A stretch of DNA of 64,000 nt, taken from NCBI GenBank assembly GCA_002305995.1, contig DBRN01000012.1, positions 569,910 to 633,909 on the forward strand, written 5' to 3'. The notes below the pieces were generated by a model. That model was not told where the DNA came from. It did not search any database and worked only from the letters and a program-made list of their open reading frames with translations. Below, piece after piece: positions 41,976 to 51,504 of this stretch (positions within the stretch are counted from its first letter, which is position 1; every line of letters starts with the position of its first letter). The DNA is from Atopobiaceae bacterium UBA1367 (GTDB taxonomy: Bacteria > Actinomycetota > Coriobacteriia > Coriobacteriales > Atopobiaceae). Made by a program: the position numbers and the translations under genes.

Positions 41976-43718
41976 CTATGCGTGCGCCGGTGCGAGTGGC
42001 ATCTCCCAGCCGAAGTGGTCCGTGTGCAGCAGCTCCTCCGCGCGCTCGGAGAGGGGCTCGCCGAAGAACTCGTCATAGACCATCTTGATGGAGGGGTTCT
42101 CGTGGCTGAAGCGCAGGTCGCAGTTGGCATCCATCGTCCAGAGGATGTCCCCGCGCTCCCCCGCGAGCTCGCAGCCGTCGTGGATGGGCTGCCCGCCGCC
42201 ACCGGCACAGCCCCCCGGGCAGGCCATGATCTCGATGAAGTCGTAGGAGACCTCGCCCGCCCTGAGGGCCTCGAGCAGCCTGCGGGTGTTGCCCAGCCCG
42301 CTGGCGATGGCAACCCTCAGCGGCGTGCCCCCCATGTCAAAGACGCACTCCTTCCACCCCTTAAGCCCTCGGACGTCGCGAAAGGCATCGGGATCGGGAT
42401 TCTCGCCGGTCGCCAGGAAGTAGGCCGAGCGGAGCGCCGCGTCCATGACGCCGCCGGTCGCGCCAAAGATGTGACCGGCGCCTGTGGCGGTGCCAAGCGG
42501 CTGGTCGAAGGGTTCCTCGTCGAGCGCGAGCGGGTTGAGGTGCTCCGCCCTGACCATGCGGCACATCTCGCGAACGGTCAGGGAAACGTCCACGTCGGCC
42601 TCGCCGCAGGCATCGTTCTGGTTTGGCTCGTCAACCTCGGCCTTCTTGGCAAGGCAGGGCATGATCGACACGACGAACATGTCATGCGGGTCGATGCCCA
42701 GCCTCTGGGCCCAGAAGCTCTTGAGCGTGGCGCCAAACATCTGGTGCGGCGACTTGCTCGTGGAGAGGTTCGCAGTGTACTCCGGATAGTGGCTCTTGAG
42801 GTAGCGCACCCAGCCGGGACAGCAGCTGGTGAACATCGGCAGCGGGCCATGCTCCGGATGGGCCAGGCGGTCGAGCAGCTCGGAGCCCTCCTCCATGATG
42901 GTGAGGTCTGCGGAGAAGTCGGTGTCGAAGACGTAGTCAAAGCCCATCTGGCGCAGCGTGGCGACCATGCGGCCGACCGTGGCCTCGTCGTGGCTGAGGC
43001 CGAGGGGCTCACCCCAGGCCGTGCGGACAGCAGGGGCAACCTGGACGACGACCGTCTTTCTGGGGTCGGCCAGGGCGTCGAACACGCGGTCGGTGTCATC
43101 GCGCTCGCGCAGGGCGCCCGTCGGGCAATGCGTGATGCACTGGCCGCAGAGCGAGCAGTCGGAGGCCTGGATGGTGCGGGCACCAGCGACACCGACGCTC
43201 GTGTGCGACGCGCGGCTGGTGAGGTCCCAGATGCCCGTCGCCTGCACCTTCTCGCATATCTGGATGCAGCGCAGGCAGTTGATGCACTTGTCGTTGTTGC
43301 GGATCAGCGGGAAGTCCTGCGGCCAGGCCTGGTTGGGAAGGTGCCGCTCGAACGGCAGCGAGGTGATGCCCAGGTCGTTGGCCACCGTCTGCAGGGTGCA
43401 GTTGCCGCTGCGGACGCAGCTGGTGCACTCGGAGTCGTGCTGCGAGAGCAGAAACTCCACGTTGGTCTTGCGGGCGAGGCGCACCTTAGGGCTGTTGGTG
43501 CGCACGACCATGCCGTCCAGCACCGCGTTGTTGCACGCGGCGACCAGCTGGTCGATGCCCTCGATCTCCACCACGCACGCGCGACAGGCACCAATCTCGT
43601 TGACGTCCTTGAGATAGCAGAGCGTCGGGACCTTGATGCCGGCCTGTGCGGCGGCGTCGAGGATGGTGGTGTGCTCGGGCACGGTGACGGGGTGCCCGTC
43701 GATGATGACGTTTACCAT
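41976..43718 (-). CDS. hydA: [FeFe] hydrogenase, large subunit with N-terminal FeS domains
   Basis: 580 residues. A [2Fe-2S] domain (Cys34, 45, 48, 62), a His94/Cys98/Cys101/Cys107 [4Fe-4S] site, and two ferredoxin-type [4Fe-4S] sites (Cys145-155 CINCLRCIQIC and Cys188-198 CSLCGQCITHC) lead to the H-cluster domain. All three H-cluster signatures are intact: TSCCPGW (about 297-303), IMPCLAKKAE (about 352-361), and IMACPGGCAGGGG (about 497-509). It makes or uses H2 in the cytoplasm. The start at 43718 overlaps the stop of the upstream flavoprotein gene by 7 bp, so they form one enzyme or complex. The maturases HydE/F/G are not in the window. Confidence 0.96.
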   Translation of the reverse strand: MVNVIIDGHPVTVPEHTTILDAAAQAGIKVPTLCYLKDVNEIGACRACVVEIEGIDQLVAACNNAVLDGMVVRTNSPKVRLARKTNVEFLLSQHDSECTSCVRSGNCTLQTVANDLGITSLPFERHLPNQAWPQDFPLIRNNDKCINCLRCIQICEKVQATGIWDLTSRASHTSVGVAGARTIQASDCSLCGQCITHCPTGALRERDDTDRVFDALADPRKTVVVQVAPAVRTAWGEPLGLSHDEATVGRMVATLRQMGFDYVFDTDFSADLTIMEEGSELLDRLAHPEHGPLPMFTSCCPGWVRYLKSHYPEYTANLSTSKSPHQMFGATLKSFWAQRLGIDPHDMFVVSIMPCLAKKAEVDEPNQNDACGEADVDVSLTVREMCRMVRAEHLNPLALDEEPFDQPLGTATGAGHIFGATGGVMDAALRSAYFLATGENPDPDAFRDVRGLKGWKECVFDMGGTPLRVAIASGLGNTRRLLEALRAGEVSYDFIEIMACPGGCAGGGGQPIHDGCELAGERGDILWTMDANCDLRFSHENPSIKMVYDEFFGEPLSERAEELLHTDHFGWEMPLAPAHA

Positions 43719-45535
43719 TCGAAGACCCTCCCTCCGCGGAATGCGCCAAAGCCAAAGTGGTCGCAACGCAGGCACCTCGATGCCTCCTGATGCGCCTCCT
43801 GGTCGGTGAGACCATGCTCGACCAGGTCGAAGTCAGCGATGCGCTCACGCGCCTCGCGCTCGGTCATCTCGCAGCGGGCACACGACACCTTGCCCTTGAA
43901 CTGCACGGGCGGCAGGTCGACCGGGAAGTCGAGCGTGTGATGGAAGCCGAGGTAGTTGTCGATGTTGCCTGCGGCGACCTTGCCGGCGTTGATGGCGCGG
44001 ATGACCGTGGCGGGGCCGGTCTGGCAGTCACCGCCGGAGAAGACGCCGTCGAAGCCCGGCACGGCCTGGTCGGCACCCGTCTGGATGCGTCCCCACCTGC
44101 AGGGCACGCCCTGCTCCTCGAACGCCGCCGAGTCGATGGCCTGCCCGATGGCGACGACAACGATGTCGCAGCCCAACAGGACGTCCTCGGCGTCGGCCGT
44201 GCGCGGCGCGAAGCGGCCGCGCGACAGGCCCCCGATGATCTGCCTCTCCACCACCAGGCCCGCGACCTTGCCATCCCTGACCTCGATGCGCTTGGGGGCA
44301 TGAAGCTCGAGCAGCTCGCAGCCCTCCTCCTTGGCGCCGACGATCTCCTCGTCCTGGGCCGTCATGTCGGCGACGCGACGGCGGTAGACGATGGTGACCG
44401 CCTCGGCACCCAGGCGCACGCTCGTGCGGGCGACGTCCATGGCGACGTTACCGCCGCCGATGACGGCCACCCGCTTGCCGGTGAAGTCGCGCGGCTTCTC
44501 GTCGCCCATGTCGCGAAGCAGCTCGACCGCGGAGATGACGCCTTCCGCATCCTCGCCCTCAAGCCCCAGCTTGTTGTCGCTGTGCGCGCCGATGGCGATG
44601 TAGACGGCATCGTAGCCCTCGCGCAGGGCCGCGAGGTCGGTCACAGGGGAATCGAGCTTGACCTCGATTCCCAGGCGCAGGATCCAGTCGATCTCGCGCT
44701 GGAGCTCGTCATGTGGCAGGCGGTAGTTGGGAATGCCGTAGCGCAGCATGCCGCCGAGGTGATGGCGTGCCTCGAAGACGGTGCAGCGGTGCCCCATGAG
44801 GCTCAGGTAGTAGGCGGCCGAGAGGCCCGCTGGGCCACCGCCGACGATGGCGACCCGCTTGCCCGTGTCCGCCGCCCTCTGGTCGCGCACGTCATAGTCA
44901 TCCATGTGGTCGATGGCGTAGCGCTTGAGGCCACGGATGTTCATGGGATCGTCGACCATGCCGCGACGGCAGTTGATCTCGCAGGGATGCTCGCAGATCA
45001 ACCCGCACACCAGGGGCAGCGGGTTGTCCTTACGGATGAGTTTGACCGCGTCGGTGTAGCGACCGGCCTCGACCAGACTGATGTAGCCAGGGATGTCGAC
45101 CGCCGCGGGGCAGCCCGAGACGCACGGGACGAGCTGGCTCTGGGAGAAGCCACAGCCATGATGCCTCACATGGTGCTCGAAGTCGTCACGGAAGCCCTGG
45201 ATGGCTGTCAGGGCCATCTCGCCCGCCTCGTACCCGATCGCGCAGTCGGCAGAGAGGTACACCGAGCGGGCCGCGCGTTCGATCTGGTCGAGCGTCCGCT
45301 CGGTGGCGCGGTTCTCGAGGACCTCGTCCATGAGATCGGAGAGCACCCGCAGCCCGACGCGGCAGGGCGTGCACTTCCCACAGCTCTGTGTGGCGCACAT
45401 GGACACGTACGCGGCAGTGAACTCCACCGGACACGGCGCGAGAGAGCTCACCGCAAGGCGCCTGCCAAGCGCCTCGTGCAAGCCGTCCATCACGGCTTGG
45501 GCCTTGCTGCGCTCGATGACGTGCAATCTCGCCAT
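43712..45535 (-). CDS. NuoF-C-terminal/GltD-type flavoprotein, NAD(P)H-linked hydrogenase partner
   Basis: 607 residues. Residues 30-125 carry the NuoF-like [4Fe-4S] motif SCGKCTPCRVG (Cys52, 55, 58) with Cys98 in SADCAIG, but the FMN/NADH-binding part of NuoF is absent. Residues about 138-190 hold the GltD-type cysteines (PCVSGCP; CGLICEHPCEINC). Two dinucleotide folds follow: VAIVGGGPAGLSAAYYL (FAD) and VAVIGGGNVAMDVARTS (NAD(P)H). The C-terminus adds SCARC and RCLRC. It probably passes electrons between NAD(P)H and HydA. Start ATG at 45535 with GGGGGA upstream. Confidence 0.88.
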   Translation of the reverse strand: MARLHVIERSKAQAVMDGLHEALGRRLAVSSLAPCPVEFTAAYVSMCATQSCGKCTPCRVGLRVLSDLMDEVLENRATERTLDQIERAARSVYLSADCAIGYEAGEMALTAIQGFRDDFEHHVRHHGCGFSQSQLVPCVSGCPAAVDIPGYISLVEAGRYTDAVKLIRKDNPLPLVCGLICEHPCEINCRRGMVDDPMNIRGLKRYAIDHMDDYDVRDQRAADTGKRVAIVGGGPAGLSAAYYLSLMGHRCTVFEARHHLGGMLRYGIPNYRLPHDELQREIDWILRLGIEVKLDSPVTDLAALREGYDAVYIAIGAHSDNKLGLEGEDAEGVISAVELLRDMGDEKPRDFTGKRVAVIGGGNVAMDVARTSVRLGAEAVTIVYRRRVADMTAQDEEIVGAKEEGCELLELHAPKRIEVRDGKVAGLVVERQIIGGLSRGRFAPRTADAEDVLLGCDIVVVAIGQAIDSAAFEEQGVPCRWGRIQTGADQAVPGFDGVFSGGDCQTGPATVIRAINAGKVAAGNIDNYLGFHHTLDFPVDLPPVQFKGKVSCARCEMTEREARERIADFDLVEHGLTDQEAHQEASRCLRCDHFGFGAFRGGRVFEW

Positions 45536-45728
45536 AGAATCCCCCAATCCACCGGCTTCTACCTCATGAGCGGCGACCCCTCGCCCCCTCTCGGCACGCG
45601 GGCCGCACCGTACAGGCTTCGCACCATTATGCCTGATTCGGCCCCTTTGTCCATCGCGTGCGCCCGCCCATCCGCCGCCGACGGCCGCTGCCCGGCCCCT
45701 CCCGTCGGGCAGGGCCGTCATGCGTCGC

Positions 45729-45759
45729 AAAAAGGCGCTCCCGCCGCCGCGGGAGCGCC
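45729..45759 (-). terminator. Intrinsic terminator after pckA
   Basis: On the minus strand an 11-bp stem (GGCGCTCCCGC with GCGGGAGCGCC) and a 4-nt loop are followed by TTTTT. It is 36 bp past the pckA stop: a textbook terminator that also separates pckA from the hydrogenase genes. Confidence 0.9.
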
Positions 45760-45794
45760 CATGTCAAGGCATGTGTGGGTGGGACCTATGGGGC

Positions 45795-47450
<1,656 letters not shown>

Positions 47451-47833
47451 GTGATACCTCCTTCTGGGGTGCCGCCCAACCTCAGGCGGCGCCTGTCTCG
47501 ACAGGTAATGTGAGCCAACTAGCTAGGGTAATCCATTGGCATGCGCACGAGGAGAAAGTTAACAAAATCTGTCACTATATGGACTTCTCGGGGATATTAT
47601 GCAGGCGGTTTGAGAAGGATCGGCGTGTGGCGGCACACGTCGGCAGGCGATGGCCACACATATGGTAGTGCGCATCGGGCGACGGCCGCACGACCGCTCG
47701 CCCCCTTTGCGCGCACCACGCAACCCCGTGCCTTGGATACGTGCGAGAATCGAGCGTGGGACGCCCTCCCCCCGCAGGCATCCCGACCATCACTCATGCG
47801 GAGGGGCTTCGGCGCGACGAGAGGGGAGCACTC
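47451..47833. other. Divergent intergenic region, pckA / epimerase
   Basis: 383 bp. Leader hairpins of pckA at 47473-47505. AT-rich stretch 47555-47605 with several TATA-like hexamers suitable for promoters in both directions. No convincing ORF. Confidence 0.5.
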
Positions 47834-48715
47834 ATGGGTACGGTATCAGGCATCGCAGGCGGCAGGGTGACGGCATCGGTCGATTCCGATGGCGCACAGC
47901 TGACGAGCCTCACCCTCGACGGGGGCGAGTACCTCTGGCAGCGCGACGGACGCTGGTGGCCGCGTTGCGCGCCGGTCCTGTTCCCCATCGTGGGCAATCT
48001 GCGCGCCGATCGCGCACGCTCCGCGCAGGGGGAGGTCACGCTTGGCCGGCACGGCCTGGCACGCATCCATGAGCACGAGCTCGTGGGGAGTGGCGCCTCG
48101 CACCTCACCTACGAGCTTCGATCGTCCGATGCCACCCGCCCGGCATTCCCCTACGACTTCTGTCTGCGCATGACCTATCGCATCGCCGACGACGCCCTCG
48201 CGCAGGAGTTCTACGTGGAGAACACGGGTGACGTGACGCTGCCGTTCGTGGTCGGCGGGCATCCCGCCTTCAACGTGCCCGCACCGGGATGCGCCAGCGA
48301 CTTCTCCTCCTGGCACCTGAGGTTCGCCGAGCCATGGACCTACGCCTCACCCACCATCAGCACGGAGACCGGGCTGCTCGACTTTGGCGACCGCTTCACC
48401 CTGCTGGAGGACTCCGACACACTCGGACTCACCCACGAGCTCTTCGACGTCGACACGCTCACCTTCGAGGACGTGCCGCAGCGCACCGTCACCCTCGTGG
48501 GTCCCGAGGGACACGGCATGCGCATCGACTTTGACGGCTTCGACTACCTGGGGGTCTGGTCTGCCGCGGGCGACGCCCCCTTCGTGGCCCTCGAACCCTG
48601 GTGCGGCACCGCGACGCGCACCGACGAGGATGACGTCTTCGAGCACAAGCAGGGCATGCTGTTCCTGGAACCCGGGGAGAGCCTCACCAAGGCCTTCGTG
48701 ATGCGCCCGTTCTAG
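47834..48715 (+). CDS. Aldose 1-epimerase family protein, LacX-like
   Basis: 293 residues. Galactose-mutarotase-like beta-sandwich: DGAQLTSLTLDGGEYLWQ at the start, WWPRCAPVLFPIVGNL, HGLARIHEHELV, VVGGHPAFNVP (catalytic His region), and LEPWCGTATRTDEDD. This pattern is the LacX branch rather than classical GalM. It probably interconverts anomers of a free or phosphorylated sugar. The start at 47834 follows GGGGAGC. It stands alone, with a hairpin after it. Confidence 0.88.
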   Translation: MGTVSGIAGGRVTASVDSDGAQLTSLTLDGGEYLWQRDGRWWPRCAPVLFPIVGNLRADRARSAQGEVTLGRHGLARIHEHELVGSGASHLTYELRSSDATRPAFPYDFCLRMTYRIADDALAQEFYVENTGDVTLPFVVGGHPAFNVPAPGCASDFSSWHLRFAEPWTYASPTISTETGLLDFGDRFTLLEDSDTLGLTHELFDVDTLTFEDVPQRTVTLVGPEGHGMRIDFDGFDYLGVWSAAGDAPFVALEPWCGTATRTDEDDVFEHKQGMLFLEPGESLTKAFVMRPF

Positions 48716-49096
48716 CGGTCTGGCAACCGCCGCGCCAACCAGGCGACGCCCCCTCCCCCGGCGGACGGGGCGTCGCCTGATGACCTGCCGATCCCACCCG
48801 CCCGCGCTCGCTCGCACCAGGCTGCGCGCCGATCGTGGACCCACGACGGACGCGCAGCCCACACATGCCGTCTCCATGCGAGCCACCCCGGTGCGTCCTG
48901 GCTGCGACCCGCGTCGCACCTCACTTGGAGAAGAGCGGCACCTCCCATCCCGAACGTCGTACGTTTGAGACCGAGGATGCCGACGCCCACGCGAAGCCCT
49001 CCGAGCGCACCATGCGTCCCTGGGTCCCGTGCGTGACGTCAGCCTCTGGAAAACGCCTCCCTGGAGGGAGGAACGGTCGCGTCGGGAGGAGATCGC
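48716..49096. other. Intergenic region before the surface-protein gene
   Basis: 381 bp. It starts with a terminator-like hairpin and ends with the GGGAGGAG ribosome site of the next gene. Nothing else is supported. A 12-bp match to conserved 5S rRNA text near 48945 is discussed under rejected items. Confidence 0.5.
48741..48778 (+). terminator. Hairpin after the LacX-like gene
   Basis: Perfect 12-bp stem AGGCGACGCCCC/GGGGCGTCGCCT, 14-nt loop, 26 bp past the stop. No T-tract. Confidence 0.6.
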
Positions 49097-50332
49097 ATGG
49101 ACGGCAGAGGGACACACATCAGAGGAGCCGCCTTGGCCGCAGGGCTCGCCGTGGCCATGGCACTGGGCACGGTCTGCCTGTCGGCCAGGGAAGCACGGGC
49201 GTCGGAGGAAACTGAGGCCACCCAGCTGCCCCTGGAGGGCTCGACGAGCGAGATTGCCGAGAAGGCCGACACGCCCTCGGTCACGAAGGAGGTCCGCGAG
49301 GACTCGTCGCAGGAGTGGAGGTACACGGCCGACGCCCATGTGGGCCAGGTGATCGAGTACCGCCTGATCGGGACGCTCCCCGCGAACTACGAGGCATACG
49401 ACTCCTACCACCTTTGCCTCACCGACACCCTCTCGCCAGGGCTCAGGCTGGAGGTCCCACAGGATGCGGGCCTCTCCGAGGCGCTCGAGGTCCGCATCGA
49501 CGGAAAGGCGGTGCCGCTCGATGGGGACCATGTCAAGCTGTCCTACGAGGACAACGTGCTCGTGATCGACCTCGCCGACTTGAGGGACGCGGCCTGGGCA
49601 GACCACGAGATAGGCGGGTCGTCGATCGTGTCGGTAACATACCGGGCCAGCCTCACGGACCAGGCTGCGGTGGGCAAGGCGGGCAATCAGAACGAGGCCT
49701 ATCTGACCTACACCTGCGACCCCCTCACCAAGGCGGAGGACAGGACCGTCGAGGCGCGCGCACAGGTCTTCACCTACCAGCTCGAGCTCACGAAGCTCGA
49801 CGGCAGGGCCGGCACCGGGCTTGGCGGCGCTCGCTTCACCATCAGGGTCGCAGGCCGCCCTGCCGATGGTAGCACCTCAGGGCTCTACCTGCAGCCAGAC
49901 GGCTCGCTTGGCACGCAAGCCCATGAGTTCGAGACGGACGCGACGGGCAAGGTCACGGTCAGCGGGCTCGACGAGGGAACGTACCTCATCAGCGAGACCA
50001 AGGCACCGGAGGGGTTCGAGCGCCTCGCAGGCGACCTGACGCTGGTCGTCATGTCGGAGCTCGGTGACCAGGAGCTGGGACTCTCGAGGCTGACTGCGAC
50101 CGTGGAGGCCTCCCAGGCGAAGGTCAGCGCCGTGGACTCCGATTCCGGCCACGTCCATGTGACCGTCTCCAACACGCCCTCCCCACGCAAGGCGCAGGGA
50201 CAGCCGACGTCATCGGGATCGAAGGCCGTCGAGAAGCTCGCGCAGACCGGAGTCGGGCCTGTCGCGGAGGCATTGCTCGCCTGCGGGCTCGTGCTCGTCG
50301 GTATCTCGCGGGCACGCAGGCGCGGACGGTAG
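49097..50332 (+). CDS. Sortase-anchored surface protein with Cna-B/SpaA-type domain
   Basis: 411 residues. Signal peptide 1-35 (charged start, hydrophobic core, cleavage after REARA). Residues about 58-225 are an isopeptide-type beta domain (SVTKEV at its start, NEAYLTYT at its end supply the usual Lys and Asn). Residues about 228-335 form a Cna-B/SpaA domain, with LELTKLDG and YLISETKAPEGF (E-box). The C-terminus has sorting signal LAQTG (about 381), a hydrophobic stretch and RARRRGR. LAQTG differs from canonical LPxTG. It is probably a pilin or adhesin. The next gene but one encodes a sortase. Start ATG at 49097 after GGGAGGAG. Confidence 0.87.
   Translation: MDGRGTHIRGAALAAGLAVAMALGTVCLSAREARASEETEATQLPLEGSTSEIAEKADTPSVTKEVREDSSQEWRYTADAHVGQVIEYRLIGTLPANYEAYDSYHLCLTDTLSPGLRLEVPQDAGLSEALEVRIDGKAVPLDGDHVKLSYEDNVLVIDLADLRDAAWADHEIGGSSIVSVTYRASLTDQAAVGKAGNQNEAYLTYTCDPLTKAEDRTVEARAQVFTYQLELTKLDGRAGTGLGGARFTIRVAGRPADGSTSGLYLQPDGSLGTQAHEFETDATGKVTVSGLDEGTYLISETKAPEGFERLAGDLTLVVMSELGDQELGLSRLTATVEASQAKVSAVDSDSGHVHVTVSNTPSPRKAQGQPTSSGSKAVEKLAQTGVGPVAEALLACGLVLVGISRARRRGR
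50306..50332. repeat. 27-bp direct repeat, copy 1 (3' end of the surface-protein gene)
   Basis: Covers the codons for the C-terminal basic tail and the stop codon. An identical 27 bp recurs at 50367-50393, 61 bp downstream. Confidence 0.92.
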
Positions 50333-50366
50333 GAGATCACGCCGTCAGGCTTGGTGCCGAGTGCCT

Positions 50367-50393
50367 TCGCGGGCACGCAGGCGCGGACGGTAG
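50367..50393. repeat. 27-bp direct repeat, copy 2
   Basis: Exact copy of 50306-50332, including a stop codon, but with no gene in front of it. It looks like the 3' end of a lost or rearranged second surface-protein gene. Confidence 0.92.
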
Positions 50394-50451
50394 CGCTCGC
50401 CACGACCTGACGGTCGAAGGCGTGTCAGACGGCACCGGAGATGGGAGCAGG

Positions 50452-50556
50452 ATGCACACATTCAGCAGGGCGGCGGCACGCATGGCAGTCACGGCGGTCC
50501 TCGGGTTTTGCGCCAACCCGGCACGGGCCATCCGACGCCTGAGGGCGGGGGCGTAG
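50452..50556 (+). CDS. Short signal-peptide-like ORF, possible gene remnant
   Basis: 34 residues with GGGAGCAGG directly before the ATG. The sequence is a basic start, a hydrophobic Ala/Val/Leu core, then NPARA, a plausible signal-peptidase site, after which only eight residues remain. It ends 6 bp before the sortase start. It could be the 5' remnant of a second exported protein whose body was deleted, or a leader that couples translation to the sortase. No homologue is recognised. Confidence 0.4.
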   Translation: MHTFSRAAARMAVTAVLGFCANPARAIRRLRAGA

Positions 50557-50562
50557 CGAGCC

Positions 50563-51432
50563 ATGCACCGCCACCAACGACGGAGGGCCGGCAGGTGCGG
50601 GCGGCGCAGGCGGCACGGCACATCGGTGCGTCGCAGGCGCGTGCGCAGGCGCGCGCAGGGCCACCCGCTGGTCATGGGAGGGATCGCATGCATGCTGGCA
50701 GGCGCGGCCATCCTCAGCATGAACGAGCAGTCGAGGAGGGCCTACGGAGGCCTGTCGGAGAGCGTGCGCCATCCCGTGCAGGGGGCCGTGGAGGAAGCCG
50801 TGGACGACACGGCGAGCGCGCACGAGGGCGACAGGAGGCCCACGGGCATCAACTGGGACACCCTCAAGCTCCTGAACCCCGACGTCGCCGCCTGGGTGAG
50901 CGTGGAGGGAACGGATGTCGACCTTCCGGTCATGGCGCCGGCAGATCGGGACATGACCTACTACCTTCGCCACGACCTCTGGAGGCGCTGGGCCCTGGCG
51001 GGCACGCCCTTCCTCGACCACCGAAGCGATGCCGATGGTCCCCACCGACTGGTGTACGGGCACCACCTCGCCACAGGAGGGCAGTTCAGCAGCCTGCAGA
51101 GGGCGCACCGACAGGAGATCTTCGAGACGCTCGGAAGCTGCGTGTGGCAGACGCCCGGAGAGGGCGCGACATCCCTGGAGCCCTTCTGTGCGCTCATGGT
51201 CGACATGTGGTACGCACCGATCCAAACCTTCGGCTTCGATGGCGATGCGGGACTGCGGGACTGGCTCCGGGCACGCGCTGCGGAGGCGACGGCGCGCAAC
51301 GCGGGCTACAGCGAGCTGGCGGAAGGCGCGCGCTCGGCGTTGACGCTCGTCACCTGCACCTCCGACCTCTCGCACCAGAGGTGGCGCACGCTCGTCATCT
51401 TCGTGCAGCGCACGGGCGCGGGACCTCCCTGA
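50563..51432 (+). CDS. Class B-like sortase
   Basis: 289 residues. A very basic N-terminus (13 Arg within residues 1-30), a membrane anchor at about 35-52, then the sortase domain. Catalytic residues: His167 in LVYGHHLATGGQF, Cys265 in TLVTCTSDLS, and an Arg in QRWRTLV (273/275). The YGHH and long helix-containing insert before the Cys match class B sortases, which also have roles in pilus assembly in Clostridia and Actinobacteria. It should attach the adjacent LAQTG protein. Start ATG at 50563 has only a distant G-rich site, and starts inside the basic region are possible. Confidence 0.86.
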   Translation: MHRHQRRRAGRCGRRRRHGTSVRRRRVRRRAQGHPLVMGGIACMLAGAAILSMNEQSRRAYGGLSESVRHPVQGAVEEAVDDTASAHEGDRRPTGINWDTLKLLNPDVAAWVSVEGTDVDLPVMAPADRDMTYYLRHDLWRRWALAGTPFLDHRSDADGPHRLVYGHHLATGGQFSSLQRAHRQEIFETLGSCVWQTPGEGATSLEPFCALMVDMWYAPIQTFGFDGDAGLRDWLRARAAEATARNAGYSELAEGARSALTLVTCTSDLSHQRWRTLVIFVQRTGAGPP

Positions 51433-51452
51433 TCGGCGTACGCACAGGTGGT

Positions 51453-51482
51453 CGCCCCGGGGCAGAGCTGGGCCCCGGGGCG
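51453..51482. terminator. Bidirectional hairpin between sortase and ackA
   Basis: Perfect 11-bp stem CGCCCCGGGGC/GCCCCGGGGCG with an 8-nt loop, between the convergent stops at 51432 and 51505. Confidence 0.65.
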
Positions 51483-51504
51483 CGGCGGCCCTGGTGAGGG
51501 ATCC

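Noticed and set aside
48925..48990. CCCATCCCGAAC and nearby GAAGAG resemble conserved 5S rRNA text
   Set aside because: Only 12 bp match. The pairing partners (CTCTTC, GCGCCGATGG) are missing, no 16S/23S genes are near, and no terminal stem can be formed. Probably chance.
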